From positions 197,026 to 261,025 of the forward strand of contig NZ_MSRR01000010.1 in NCBI RefSeq assembly GCF_001956585.1: DNA of 64,000 nt, written 5' to 3'. A program made the position numbers and the translations under genes. How positions within the stretch are numbered: position 1 is the stretch's first letter; each line of letters begins with the position of its first letter. Positions 8,344 to 16,808 of this stretch are shown here, in pieces. The DNA comes from Actinomyces naeslundii (GTDB taxonomy: Bacteria; Actinomycetota; Actinomycetes; Actinomycetales; Actinomycetaceae). The notes beneath the pieces are model-generated. The model saw nothing but the letters and a program-made list of their open reading frames with translations, was not told where the DNA came from and ran no database searches.

Positions 8344-9552
8344 ATGACCAGTACGTCCGCACCCCAGCCCACCGGCCGCCCCGAGTGTCCGAAGCCGCCG
8401 GCCGCCCGCACCTTCCCCGTCCACCATCACCCGACGTCGTCGGCCCCGGCCCCGCAGGTCCGCCTGGAGACGCTGCTGGTGCGCTCGGGCACCGGGACCG
8501 ACCCGGCCACGGGTGCGATCACGACACCGATCCACCTGTCGACCGCCTACGGCCACCCGGGTCTGGGCGAGTCGACGGGCTATGACTACACGCGCACGGC
8601 CAGCCCCACCCGCGACGTCCTCCAGGACGCCCTGGCTCGCCTGGAGGGCGGGACGGCGGCCTTCGCCCTGTCCTCGGGCATGGCGGCCCTGGAGCTGGTG
8701 ACACGCACGCTGGCACCTCACGGCAGCCGGATCGTGGCGCTGCGCGACCTGTACGGCGGCTCCTTCCGGTTCCTGGAGGTCCTGGCCGAGGAGGGGGCGG
8801 CCGACGTCGACTTCGTCCTGGGGATCAAGGGCCTGCGCGAGGCACTGGCCGCCCCGGCCGACCTGGTCATCATCGAGACGCCCACCAACCCGATGATGGA
8901 GGAGATCCCGATCCCCGAGGCGGCCGAGCTGGCCCGTGCCGCCGGGGCGAGGCTGGTCGTGGACAACACCTTCTACACCCCGGTGGTGCAGCGACCCCTG
9001 GAGCTGGGGGCCGACGTCGTCGTCCACTCGGGCACGAAGTACCTGGGCGGGCACAACGACGTCATGGCGGGCGTGGCGGTGGTGGCCGACGACGCCCTGG
9101 CCGAGCGGCTGAACTACCGCCTCAACACCACCGGGGCGACGCTGGGCCCCTTCGACTGCTTCCTGCTGCTGCGCGGACTCAAGACCCTGGCGCTGCGCAT
9201 GGAGCGCCACGAGGCCAATGCCACCGCGATCGCGGAGTTCCTGCGCTCCAGCCCGCACGTGACGCGCGTGCTCTATCCGGGGCACTCGGGCATGGTGAGC
9301 TTCGATCTGGCCGAGTCGGTGGATGTGTCCCGCTTCCTGGCCTCGGTGCGGGTGTTCACCTTCGCCGAGTCCCTGGGGGGCGTGGAGTCGCTGGTGACGT
9401 GCCCGTCGGTGCAGACGCACGCGGACGTGCCCGTCGAGGTGCGCGCCTCCTACGGGTTGAGCGACCGGCTCATGCGCCTGAGCGTGGGGATCGAGCACGT
9501 CGACGACCTCATCGCGGACCTGGCCCAGGCCTTCGAGGCGGCCGGCATCTGA
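8344..9552 (+). CDS. Cys/Met-metabolism PLP enzyme (cystathionine gamma-synthase/lyase family)
   Basis: A 402-residue fold-type I enzyme of the MetB/MetC group. Visible motifs are YDYTRTASPTRDVL, SSGMAALELV, the ETPTNP loop, DNTFYTPVVQRPLELGADVV and the PLP lysine K232 in SGTKYLGGH. Family members make or break cystathionine, or eliminate sulfur from homocysteine or methionine. Motifs alone do not settle which. The first 40 residues are a Pro-rich extension. The start follows GAGGAGAAGCCGCCC. It is 140 nt after the MalY-type gene on the same strand, so the pair probably interconverts cysteine and homocysteine or releases sulfide. Confidence 0.9.
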   Translation: MTSTSAPQPTGRPECPKPPAARTFPVHHHPTSSAPAPQVRLETLLVRSGTGTDPATGAITTPIHLSTAYGHPGLGESTGYDYTRTASPTRDVLQDALARLEGGTAAFALSSGMAALELVTRTLAPHGSRIVALRDLYGGSFRFLEVLAEEGAADVDFVLGIKGLREALAAPADLVIIETPTNPMMEEIPIPEAAELARAAGARLVVDNTFYTPVVQRPLELGADVVVHSGTKYLGGHNDVMAGVAVVADDALAERLNYRLNTTGATLGPFDCFLLLRGLKTLALRMERHEANATAIAEFLRSSPHVTRVLYPGHSGMVSFDLAESVDVSRFLASVRVFTFAESLGGVESLVTCPSVQTHADVPVEVRASYGLSDRLMRLSVGIEHVDDLIADLAQAFEAAGI

Positions 9553-9583
9553 ACGTGGACTGAGCCGGAGCACCGACGGCGGA

Positions 9584-9615
9584 GGCTGTCATGTCGGGCT
9601 ACCCCGACAGCAGCC
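9584..9615 (+). terminator. Hairpin terminator after the transsulfuration genes
   Basis: TGTCGGG (9592-9598) pairs with CCCGACA (9603-9609) and the stem is extended by GGCTG/CAGCC outside a small bulge. There is no clear T-run, as is usual in high-GC actinobacteria. Confidence 0.5.
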
Positions 9616-9666
9616 GGCCAGGCTGCCGGATGGTTCATAGTCATCAGAGACACAAGGCTTGTTGCC

Positions 9667-11436
9667 ATGAGACGCCTACGAACCACCTCCCCATCGCACG
9701 CCACCTCAGCCCTCGCCGTCCTCACCCTGCTCGGCACGATCACCGCCTGCAGCATGTTCGGCGCGAACACCGCGGTCGCCGCGAGCCCGCCCGCGCAGAA
9801 CTCTCATCACGCCGGCGTCGTGCTGGACAGCGGTACGAGCTCGAACAGCAACGCCGGCACGTCTCAGCCCACCGGCAGCAACAGTTCACACGGTTCCGGG
9901 GGCTCCAACGGCTCCACGGGGGCGAGCGTCCCCAAGGGGCTGGAGTCCTTCTACCACCAGGACCTCACCTGGACCGACTGCACCGACGACGCCACCGGCA
10001 CCGCCTTCCAGTGCGCCACCGTGACCGTGCCCCTGGACTACGACCATCCGCAGGGGAAGACCATCACGGTGTCCCTCAAGAAGCTGCCCTCGACGAGTCC
10101 CTCCCCTCGGGGCTCGGTCTTCCTCAACCCCGGCGGACCCGGGGGAAGCGGTATCTCCCTCATCGAGTCCCAGGCCGAGCTCTACAAGAGCGGGGACCTG
10201 TCCGAGGTCCTGGCGAACTACGACGTCATCGGCTTCGACCCCCGCGGCGTCGGCCAGTCCACCCCCATCACCTGCTGGACCCCCGAGGACGTCCAGGCGA
10301 TTCTGGCCGGGCAGGCCGAAGTGCCCTTCTCCCCCTTGACGCCGGGCAGCGCCGCCGACATCGTCACCCAGGGCTCACGCGAGGCCGCGGCCTGCGAGGA
10401 GCATACGGAGGTCCCCGAGATCCTTGACCATGCGGACACCCGTTCCGTCGCCCGTGACATGGACGTCATGCGGGCACTGGTGGGAGACAAAGACCTCAAC
10501 TACCTCGGCTACTCCTACGGAACCTACCTGGGCGCCGTCTACACCGAGCTCTTCCCCGACAACATCGGACGCGTCGTCCTGGACAGCGCCATGGATCCCA
10601 CTATGGCTCGCCAGGATCCGATGGAAGGTGATGCGGCAGCCGGGGAGCAGTCACTGCGCACCTACATCGAGTCCCAACAGGGCCAGGCGGGGTTCCCCCT
10701 GAGCGGTACGACGGATGCGGCCGTCGCCCAGCTTGCCACGTTCCTCGACGGTCTGGATGCCGATCCGCTGACCGTCTCCGGATCCGGAACGCCCCTGAAC
10801 CGAGCCAAGGCCGTTGACGCGATCAGCAAGCTCGTCACCACATCACCTGACAAGTGGCCGCTGCTCACCGAGGGACTGACCCAGGCCATGAATGCGCACG
10901 ACGGCAGCGCTCTGAAGGCGAACGCCGACGCCGTCTCCGGCAACAGCGCACCTCCCACGACCGAGAAGCAGGTGGTCGAGCAGCTCCAAGGTCTCAAAGT
11001 CTTCTCGGCCAACCGGTGCCTCGACTTCCCCGACGCCGGGAACGAGTCGAGCTGGGATGCGGCACTGGCCTCCTACCACCACGACTACCCGGTCTTCCAC
11101 AGTCTGTTACCCCAGTACGACGCGTTCTGCCACGGCTGGGGACACACCAGCAGGACCGAGGCGGTCGACGTCGACACGAAGGCCACGAACCCGGTGTTCG
11201 TCGTCGGCATCCTGCACGATCCGCAAACACCCTACCCGTGGTCCCAGACACTGGTGTCGAGGATCCGCAACAGCCATCTGCTGAGCGTGGACATGTACGG
11301 TCACGGCGCTACCGGTCGCAATGCCTGCACGAGCGCGAAGGTGAGCGACTTCCTCGTCAACGGGACGCTTCCTTCAGACGGGGAGATCTGCCCGGCGGAC
11401 CCGGAGCCCCAGGCAGGAGGTGGTGAGAAAGGCTGA
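9667..11436 (+). CDS. Secreted lipoprotein alpha/beta hydrolase, TAP family (tripeptidyl-aminopeptidase-like)
   Basis: A 589-residue exported enzyme. The N-terminus is a lipoprotein signal peptide with lipobox ITAC. A Ser/Asn/Gly-rich spacer of about 60 residues follows, then the hydrolase domain. The nucleophile is S283 in GYSYG. The oxyanion segment NPGGPGGSG and the C-terminal TAP segment (PVFVVGILHDPQTPYPW, with H546 in MYGHGATG) supply the Asp and His. In Streptomyces the relatives are extracellular tripeptidyl aminopeptidases or proteases of the same fold, so a role in peptide scavenging at the cell surface is likely. A strong hairpin follows the stop. Confidence 0.88.
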   Translation: MRRLRTTSPSHATSALAVLTLLGTITACSMFGANTAVAASPPAQNSHHAGVVLDSGTSSNSNAGTSQPTGSNSSHGSGGSNGSTGASVPKGLESFYHQDLTWTDCTDDATGTAFQCATVTVPLDYDHPQGKTITVSLKKLPSTSPSPRGSVFLNPGGPGGSGISLIESQAELYKSGDLSEVLANYDVIGFDPRGVGQSTPITCWTPEDVQAILAGQAEVPFSPLTPGSAADIVTQGSREAAACEEHTEVPEILDHADTRSVARDMDVMRALVGDKDLNYLGYSYGTYLGAVYTELFPDNIGRVVLDSAMDPTMARQDPMEGDAAAGEQSLRTYIESQQGQAGFPLSGTTDAAVAQLATFLDGLDADPLTVSGSGTPLNRAKAVDAISKLVTTSPDKWPLLTEGLTQAMNAHDGSALKANADAVSGNSAPPTTEKQVVEQLQGLKVFSANRCLDFPDAGNESSWDAALASYHHDYPVFHSLLPQYDAFCHGWGHTSRTEAVDVDTKATNPVFVVGILHDPQTPYPWSQTLVSRIRNSHLLSVDMYGHGATGRNACTSAKVSDFLVNGTLPSDGEICPADPEPQAGGGEKG

Positions 11437-11469
11437 CACAGAGACGCAGCGACTCACTTGAGCCGCGTC

Positions 11470-11515
11470 GTCGGAGCCGGGGAGCACCGGAAATGGAAAA
11501 CACCCCGGCTCCGAC
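11470..11515. terminator. Strong terminator hairpin
   Basis: Arms 11470-11482 and 11503-11515 are a perfect 13-bp inverted repeat (GTCGGAGCCGGGG and its complement) with a 20-nt loop. It lies between the convergent hydrolase gene and tRNA-Arg and can serve both. Confidence 0.8.
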
Positions 11516-11537
11516 TCTTCAGCCGAGGGCGGGGTGT

Positions 11538-11613
11538 TGGTGCGCCCGAAGGGATTCGAACCCCCAACCTTCTGATCCGTAGTCAGATGCTCTATCCGTT
11601 GAGCTACAGGCGC
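11538..11613 (-). tRNA. tRNA-Arg (anticodon ACG)
   Basis: The minus strand folds into a standard cloverleaf. The acceptor stem is GCGCCTG/CGGGCGC, the anticodon loop CTACGGA gives ACG, and the T-loop is GGTTCGAATCC. The 3' CCA is encoded (11538-11540). The A34 would be edited to inosine to read CGU, CGC and CGA. Confidence 0.95.
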
Positions 11614-11687
11614 TCGTCGTTGCCGACGGGTAGAAGATTACTCAGCGTCCACCCAGGGGACAAATCCGTTCCCCGTGAGGATGGGCA

Positions 11688-11727
11688 CAGGGCCGGAGTG
11701 CCCGTCGACGACGGGACTCCGGCCCTG
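11688..11727. terminator. Hairpin terminator downstream of the Pro/Gln-rich membrane protein
   Basis: CAGGGCCGGAGT (11688-11699) pairs perfectly with ACTCCGGCCCTG (11716-11727). It lies 46 nt beyond the stop codon of the minus-strand gene ending at 11773. Confidence 0.7.
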
Positions 11728-11772
11728 CTAATGCTGTTGCGGCAGCGGTGCTCACCTGCGAGCCACTGGGCC

Positions 11773-13044
11773 CTAGCCGGCGCTGGCGCTCCCATTGAGA
11801 GTGAGGAGCGAGTAGCCGAGCATGCCAAGTACCAAGGAGAGGAGGATGCTCAGGACGGCGCCGATCACCATCCAGATGAGAGTGGCCTTGGCCCAGTTCC
11901 TCTTGCTGGCGGAGTGAGCACTGCCGAAGGCGAGCATCAGCAGGTAGACGAGGTTGACGACGGGGATAGCCATCAGGAGCAGCGTCAGCATCCAGCTGCC
12001 GACGGAGTCGGCACTCTCGTCCGGGACCTGCGCCGGCGCGCCACCGCCCACCGGCTGCCCGAACGACGCCCCCGCTGCTCCAGGAACCACGTCGGCGAAG
12101 GAGGGGGCCTGACCGGCTGCGGCGTCAGAGGAGGGTGCCGAACCCCACTGGGGCGCTGAGCTCTGCGACGGCGCAGACTGGGCGACCGGCTGCGCCGCGC
12201 CCTGGGGGACGTAGGTCTCCGCCATCTGCTCGGCCTCGGCGCGCGCCGTCGCTGTGGGGAAGACCGAGGACATGCCGACATCCCCCTCATGACGGCCACC
12301 ACTGAAGGGATGCGAGTGTGGGGCGGGCTGGCGGGCGGAGGCCTGCGGCGGCGACCCCTGCCAAGCCAGAGTCTCCTGCCCCGTGGTGGCTCCCGACGCC
12401 GCGGCTGCAGCCGGATCCGAGGCCGCACCCGGCGCGGATGGAATGCCGGGCGCCGACTGGGCGAAGGGCGACGCGGCGGCTGCGGCGCCATTGTCGGCCT
12501 GAGGGGCGCCCCAAGCGGGCTGAGCCGGCTGGCTGTACGGCGTCGGCTGGCCACCCGGCTGCGCGGCAGGCTGCCCGGCCTGGAAGGGAGCGGTGGCCCC
12601 GCCGATTCCAGCACCTCCAGCCGGGTCGGGCTGGCCGAACTGAGCCGGTTGGCCGGGCTGGGACTGCGGGCTCGGCGGTCCGAACGGGTCAGTCCCGCCC
12701 TGCTGGGCGTAGGGGTTGGGCTGGAGGTAGGGGTCGGCAGGGGCAGTTGCCGGCTGCGCGGCCGCCCGTCCAGCGCCTGCGGGGTAGGCGCGCGTCTGTT
12801 CCTCAGGGGGAGGCCCGGCGGGAAGGTCGGGCTGTGCGGGGCGCCACGAGCCGGCCTGAGCCTGAGCGCCAGGTACCGCACCGGGTGCGGAGCCGGGAAC
12901 CTGTCCGGCTGCCGGCTGCGACTCGGAACGTGCGGCGTCGAGCAGCTCCTGGTTGATGAGGACGGTCCGGGCGCTGAACTCGTCCCCTTCGCCGGGACGG
13001 GGCGTTCCGGGGGCCGGAGGCTGGGTTGCGTCGTGGTCAGACAT
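11773..13044 (-). CDS. Pro/Gln/Ala-rich protein with two C-terminal membrane helices
   Basis: A 423-residue protein of unknown function. About 330 N-terminal residues are low-complexity (Pro, Gln, Ala, Gly) and probably disordered and cytosolic. The C-terminus has two hydrophobic helices (SWMLTLLLMAIPVVNLVYLLMLAF and ATLIWMVIGAVLSILLSLVLGM) joined by a short basic loop SKRNWAK. This layout is common among actinobacterial membrane proteins annotated only as hypothetical. The ATG at 13044 is preferred for its GAGAGG ribosome-binding site; an in-frame ATG lies further upstream. Residues 20-30 (SARTVLINQELL) look like a short conserved motif. No enzymatic motif is visible. Confidence 0.75.
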   Translation of the reverse strand: MSDHDATQPPAPGTPRPGEGDEFSARTVLINQELLDAARSESQPAAGQVPGSAPGAVPGAQAQAGSWRPAQPDLPAGPPPEEQTRAYPAGAGRAAAQPATAPADPYLQPNPYAQQGGTDPFGPPSPQSQPGQPAQFGQPDPAGGAGIGGATAPFQAGQPAAQPGGQPTPYSQPAQPAWGAPQADNGAAAAASPFAQSAPGIPSAPGAASDPAAAAASGATTGQETLAWQGSPPQASARQPAPHSHPFSGGRHEGDVGMSSVFPTATARAEAEQMAETYVPQGAAQPVAQSAPSQSSAPQWGSAPSSDAAAGQAPSFADVVPGAAGASFGQPVGGGAPAQVPDESADSVGSWMLTLLLMAIPVVNLVYLLMLAFGSAHSASKRNWAKATLIWMVIGAVLSILLSLVLGMLGYSLLTLNGSASAG

Positions 13045-13161
13045 GAGTTCCCTCTCAGTCGGGTACAGCATCACGCTATCCCGGATCGGCCCGGGAGGAC
13101 ACGTAGGCACCCCGATCGGCCAGAGGCGAACGCCCCGACCGGGGCTGATTCACGGGCCCGG

Positions 13162-13518
13162 TCAGCGGGGAGTGGCCGCCGAAGCGGTTTCGCCGGCTCC
13201 CGATCCAGCCGGAGCCCTCCAGCGCTGCCAGCAAGCAACCCCGACGAACATCACCAGCGGACCGATGGCGCCGACGGCGGAGCCCGCGTGGGTCCGCAGC
13301 GCAACGAACGGTAGCGTCACCAAGAGGATGACTGCTGCGATCACGGCAAGACGCGATCTGGTTCTGATCGCCAGCAGTGTCACCACAACGGCCACTGCGG
13401 ACACGAGCGACAGGACCCGCCCGGGGCCGGCCCAGTTGAGGACGATGAAGAGGGCGACGAAACCGCCAATGAGCGCGTATCCGGCGATGGCCTGTCTTCG
13501 GTTATCCATGTCAGTCAT
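13162..13518 (-). CDS. Small integral membrane protein
   Basis: A 118-residue protein with four predicted membrane segments separated by short basic turns (for example IRTRSR). The C-terminal 20 residues are Ala/Ser/Thr-rich. A GGGAGTGAG lies 5-7 nt before the ATG. I do not recognise the family. It lies 117 nt upstream of the next gene on the same strand and may share a transcript with it. Confidence 0.6.
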   Translation of the reverse strand: MTDMDNRRQAIAGYALIGGFVALFIVLNWAGPGRVLSLVSAVAVVVTLLAIRTRSRLAVIAAVILLVTLPFVALRTHAGSAVGAIGPLVMFVGVACWQRWRAPAGSGAGETASAATPR

Positions 13519-13656
13519 GGCCGCTCACTCCCAGCACGATTGATGGGCTACTGCCAGGGTAGACCGCAGGATGCGAGCCGTCGACCGTTCGGTCGATTGA
13601 AGGGAGACCGGCCCAGGCGCAGCCCTCTCCGCCGCAACAGCTGGGCCGACGACGAA

Positions 13657-13684
13657 GCCCCGGCGCACTGCTGCATACCGGGGC
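13657..13684 (-). terminator. Terminator hairpin after tRNA-Ser(GCT)
   Basis: On the minus strand GCCCCGG (complement of 13678-13684) pairs with CCGGGGC (complement of 13657-13663) across a 14-nt loop, ten nucleotides beyond the tRNA 3' end. Confidence 0.55.
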
Positions 13685-13693
13685 CCTTCGCTC

Positions 13694-13783
13694 TGGCGGA
13701 GATGGGGAGATTCGAACTCCCGAGGGGCTTCCACCCCAACCTCCTTAGCAGGGAGGCGCACTAGGCCACTATGCGACATCTCC
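13694..13783 (-). tRNA. tRNA-Ser (anticodon GCT)
   Basis: The minus strand gives an acceptor stem GGAGATG/CATCTCC, an anticodon loop CTGCTAA (GCT), a long class II variable arm, the T-loop GTTCGAAT and an encoded CCA (13694-13696). Confidence 0.95.
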
Positions 13784-14011
13784 ATCGCCTTCCCACAGCT
13801 CCACCGTGGGACGCACGGGCAGCCTACCGGGAGGGCGCCCCCGCGAGCAAACCGCCCGACGACATGTCGCGGCCATCCTGACCTGAGGCGTCCCAGCCGC
13901 GAGCCGGATGGACGGCCTGCACCGGGGTCATAATGTCCCCGGAAGCTCGTCATGTGGCGACGGGAGGCATACGCTGTGCACTGCGAGGAGGCGGAGAGAG
14001 GTGAAGAGCCG

Positions 14012-14716
14012 ATGAGCGGGGAGACGAGTGCGCGAATCACAGCCTTCCTCACCGACCTGCGCGAGGCACTCGAAGGCGCGAGCAACCCTGCCCGCGCGGA
14101 GCAGCAGCGGGCGTACCTGAAGTCCGAGATGGCAATGTACGGCGTCGGAGTCCCGGAAACGCGACGCCTCGCCCGAAGGACTGCTGGCGCCCATGCCGAC
14201 CTGTGGGCCGAGGCCGCCGCCTGGGAGACCGCGCTACGGCACCTGTGGGACGAGGCCGCCCACCGCGAGGAGCGCTACGCGGCCCTGGCCATCATCCGAT
14301 CCAAGCCGTCTGTGTCGCATGCTGGACGCATGGAGTCCCTGGCGCTCTACGAGCATTTTCTACGCACGGGGCAGTGGTGGGACCTGGTCGATGAGACCTC
14401 CCACGCCGTCGGGCTGGTAGTGCGTCAGCACCCGGCTGCCGCGGCCCGCATGCGCGTGTGGGCCACCGATCTGGACATGTGGGTACGGCGCAGCGCCATC
14501 ATCTGCCAACTCCAGCACAAGGCCGACACGGACCTTGACCTGCTCACAGCCGTCATCGAGGCCAACCAGGAGGACTCAGAGTTCTTCATCCGCAAGGCCA
14601 TCGGCTGGGCGCTGCGAGACTACGCGCGTACGGACAGCGACTGGGTGCGCGCCTTCGTCCAGGCGCATGCGAACCTGTCCCCGCTCAGCCGACGCGAGGC
14701 CCTCAAGCACCTGTGA
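14012..14716 (+). CDS. AlkD-like DNA alkylation repair protein
   Basis: A 234-residue all-helical HEAT-like repeat protein. The family look is strong: AYLKSEMAMYGVGVPETRRLAR near the N-terminus, WWDLVDETSHAVG in the middle and FFIRKAIGWALRDYARTDSDWVRAFV near the end. AlkD enzymes excise cationic alkylpurines such as 3- and 7-methyl adducts without flipping the base; the Trp and Asp of WWDLVDE and the Arg of RDYAR correspond to residues that contact DNA in the family. The ATG at 14012 is preferred (GAGAGGTGAAGAGCCG before it). No partner gene is evident. Confidence 0.88.
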   Translation: MSGETSARITAFLTDLREALEGASNPARAEQQRAYLKSEMAMYGVGVPETRRLARRTAGAHADLWAEAAAWETALRHLWDEAAHREERYAALAIIRSKPSVSHAGRMESLALYEHFLRTGQWWDLVDETSHAVGLVVRQHPAAAARMRVWATDLDMWVRRSAIICQLQHKADTDLDLLTAVIEANQEDSEFFIRKAIGWALRDYARTDSDWVRAFVQAHANLSPLSRREALKHL

Positions 14717-14828
14717 AATTGGGGCGACATCAACCAGGACGGCGGGCTACCGAGGCATATGCGGACAACGCACAGCGGAGATGAGAGAGGCGCCCCTCCA
14801 CCCCCATCTCCTTGGTGCGCGTACCACA

Positions 14829-14842
14829 GGGGATTGATCCCC
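14829..14842 (+). promoter_or_regulatory. Palindromic box 1 of the secreted-protein cassette
   Basis: GGGGAT-TG-ATCCCC is a palindrome lying 96 nt before the first small secreted gene. The same 14 bases recur before the other two copies at 15524 and 16231, each followed by CCTACC. A TTGATC hexamer inside the box could be a -35 element, with AT-rich TATTTT about 16 nt later in copies 1 and 3. Confidence 0.6.
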
Positions 14843-14937
14843 CTACCGCTCATACTATTTTCGAGATCTCCTAGTTGTGCTGCAACAAGCACGAAGTCAC
14901 CCCGGCTTCGAAGGCCCAACCAAAGGAGAAGATCACC

Positions 14938-15303
14938 ATGCAGCTCACCAAGCGAGACCTCATCAAGACCGCCGCCATTGGCTCAGCTTTTGTTGGAGCG
15001 CTAGCAGTCGCGGCGCCGGCCTCGGCGAACTCCTTCGGTCCAACCGACTCACACGGCGTGGTGAAGGTCAGCTACAACGACGGAGCAGACGAGTTCTGCG
15101 TGACGGGAAACTATCACCACGGTTCAGTAGTATATCTCGTACCAGAGACGAGTGGCCGCGGACCAAGCCACAAGATTACGGTCAGTGATGGGGAAACCAA
15201 GTGCGTCAGTCTGGCAACCGCTTACGAAGACAGCCGGTATTACTACCAGACGGGAATCCCGCTTATTGGAGGAAGGTATAGCGCGGAGTACTTCTACAGC
15301 TGA
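14938..15303 (+). CDS. Small secreted two-cysteine protein, copy 1 of 3
   Basis: A 121-residue protein. The N-terminus is a Sec signal peptide (MQLTKRDLIKTAAIG, hydrophobic core, cleavage after APASA), leaving about 90 residues that begin NSFGPT. The mature part is rich in Tyr, Ser, Gly and Asp and has exactly two conserved cysteines (FCVTG and KCVSL), likely a disulfide. It ends EYFYS. I do not recognise the family. The start is the ATG at 14938 behind AAAGGAGAAGATCACC. It is the first of three tandem paralogues with the same box before and hairpin after. A secreted effector, adhesion factor or bacteriocin-like product are all possible; none is supported directly. Confidence 0.8.
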   Translation: MQLTKRDLIKTAAIGSAFVGALAVAAPASANSFGPTDSHGVVKVSYNDGADEFCVTGNYHHGSVVYLVPETSGRGPSHKITVSDGETKCVSLATAYEDSRYYYQTGIPLIGGRYSAEYFYS

Positions 15304-15372
15304 CCCGCGCATCCCGAAGCGCTCTCCTGACGATCGCGGCGCAGCCGCCACCCCGCTTCCCCTTCCACGGCG

Positions 15373-15412
15373 CTCGAGTTCTCGGCAGCACTTCTGCTGC
15401 CGAGAACTCGAG
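15373..15412 (+). terminator. Perfect 18-bp hairpin after secreted-protein copy 1
   Basis: Arms 15373-15390 and 15395-15412 are perfect complements with a CTTC tetraloop. The same CTCGAG...CTCGGCAG core occurs after copies 2 and 3, so the hairpin was duplicated with the gene. Confidence 0.75.
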
Positions 15413-15523
15413 AACATGTTCACGTTCTTGAGCGGAGATCTTGCAGGCTTACTCCCGATACGGCTACACGCTGGTGGCGAACCGATGCGCCCCAGCGCGC
15501 CCCCTCTTCTTGCTCAGACCACA

Positions 15524-15537
15524 GGGGATTGATCCCC
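15524..15537 (+). promoter_or_regulatory. Palindromic box 2 of the secreted-protein cassette
   Basis: Identical GGGGAT-TG-ATCCCC palindrome, 93 nt before the second paralogue. The downstream promoter part has diverged more here (ACTGACCAAACTTTG) than in copies 1 and 3. Confidence 0.6.
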
Positions 15538-15630
15538 CTACCAACTGACCAAACTTTGAGGTCGCATAGTCGTACGGCAACCAACACAAGGTCAACCCGA
15601 CTTCAAATGCCCGACCAAAGGAGGCACCCC

Positions 15631-16002
15631 ATGCGATTCACCAAACGAAACCTCATCAAGACCGCAGCGGTCAGTTCAGCACTTCTAGGAGCAATTGCTG
15701 TCGCCGCACCAGCCTCCGCCAACTCCTTCGGACCGACTGACTATGCCACAGAAGGATACACAAAGGTCAGTTACGACGACGCGAACGACCAATTCTGCGT
15801 CACAGGAACCGGCACGGATTACGCAGGAGTCACCGTAGCACCATCAAACGGAAGGCGAGGGCCGAGCTATTATATTTCAGTCGGCCCAGGGGCAACAAAG
15901 TGCGTCAGCCTAGCACGAGCCTTCGAGGACACTCGCTACTTCTATCAGGCAGAAGATCCTCTGACTGGAAACATTTACGACCCAGTCCACTTTTACAGCT
16001 GA
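15631..16002 (+). CDS. Small secreted two-cysteine protein, copy 2 of 3
   Basis: A 123-residue paralogue of the gene at 14938. The signal peptide (MRFTKRNLIKTAA, APASA cleavage) and the mature start NSFGPTDY are nearly the same. The two cysteines are kept in QFCVTG and KCVSLA, as are RGPSY, the AFEDTRYFYQ segment and the FYS terminus. The central loop between the cysteines is the most variable part. The start follows AAAGGAGGCACCCC. Signal peptide and ends are more conserved than the middle, which would fit diversification of the exposed surface. Confidence 0.8.
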   Translation: MRFTKRNLIKTAAVSSALLGAIAVAAPASANSFGPTDYATEGYTKVSYDDANDQFCVTGTGTDYAGVTVAPSNGRRGPSYYISVGPGATKCVSLARAFEDTRYFYQAEDPLTGNIYDPVHFYS

Positions 16003-16073
16003 CCCGAGCACATCCTGAAGCGTCCGCCTGACAATCGCACCATAGCCGCCATTCCCATCTCCCCACTCCCGCA

Positions 16074-16120
16074 GCACTCGAGTCCTCGGCAGCACTTCAA
16101 CCTGCCGAGGGCTCGGGTGC
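16074..16120 (+). terminator. Hairpin after secreted-protein copy 2
   Basis: Arms 16074-16092 and 16102-16120 pair with two G-T or mismatch positions around a CACTTCAAC loop. It is homologous to the hairpin at 16768. Confidence 0.65.
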
Positions 16121-16230
16121 ACGTGCAGGTTCCTGAATGACGACCTGGCAGGATCACTCCAGATAAGGCTACACGCTGACAGAAACCCAACGCACGCCAC
16201 CACGCCCACCCTCTGCGCACACAGGCCATA

Positions 16231-16244
16231 GGGGATTGATCCCC
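16231..16244 (+). promoter_or_regulatory. Palindromic box 3 of the secreted-protein cassette
   Basis: Third copy of GGGGAT-TG-ATCCCC, 93 nt before the third paralogue. The flank to the start codon (ATCATACTATTTTTGAGGTC) is close to that of copy 1. Confidence 0.6.
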
Positions 16245-16337
16245 CTACCGATCATACTATTTTTGAGGTCTCATGGTTGTGCAGCAACAGGCAGAGAGAT
16301 CACCCGCACGTCAGCGTCCAGCCAAAGGAGGCACCCC

Positions 16338-16700
16338 ATGCGATTCACAAAGAGAAACCTCATCAAGACCGCCGCTGTTGGCTCAGCTTTTGTTGGAGCG
16401 CTAGCAGTCGCAGCGCCGGCCTCAGCAAACTCTTTCGGCCCAACCGAATACGGCACCAACGGCTACGCAATAGTTAGTTACGACGACGCAAACGACCAAT
16501 TCTGTGTAACTGAGAACTCTGGCTGGTATAAGGGCTTTGCGAACGTCCGTCTTTACCCTGAAACGAACAGTCGCGGCCCAAGCTATAACTTCGACGTTTA
16601 TGCAGGCGAAACAAAATGCGTTAGCCTGAGCAGCGCCTTCGAAGACAGTTACTACTACTACAAAGTGAACCACCACAGCCCGGTCAACTTCTACAGCTGA
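16338..16700 (+). CDS. Small secreted two-cysteine protein, copy 3 of 3
   Basis: A 120-residue paralogue. The signal peptide combines the MRFTKRNLIKTAAVG start of copy 2 with the SAFVGALAVAAPASA core of copy 1, as if produced by recombination between copies. The mature protein begins NSFGPTEYG and keeps FCVTE, RGPSY, KCVSLSSAFEDSYYYYK and the FYS end. The start follows AAAGGAGGCACCCC. Function unknown. A hairpin follows, and beyond it the strand changes to a drug-exporter gene. Confidence 0.8.
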   Translation: MRFTKRNLIKTAAVGSAFVGALAVAAPASANSFGPTEYGTNGYAIVSYDDANDQFCVTENSGWYKGFANVRLYPETNSRGPSYNFDVYAGETKCVSLSSAFEDSYYYYKVNHHSPVNFYS

Positions 16701-16767
16701 CCCGTAAGCATCATCCTTGCGAGGATCGCGGCATAGTTACCATTCCCATCTCCCCATTCCCGCAACA

Positions 16768-16808
16768 CTCGAGCCCCCGGCGGCACTTCAACCTGCCGAG
16801 GGCTCGAG
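16768..16808 (+). terminator. Hairpin after secreted-protein copy 3
   Basis: CTCGAGCCC...CGG pairs with CTGCCGAGGGCTCGAG around the CACTTCAAC loop also seen after copy 2. Confidence 0.65.

Noticed and set aside
14829..14842. The GGGGATTGATCCCC box as a tRNA T-arm fragment (att site)
   Set aside because: It resembles GGGGATTCGAACCCCC of tRNA-Ser but lacks the flanking acceptor and loop sequence, and it recurs before each gene, fitting an operator better.
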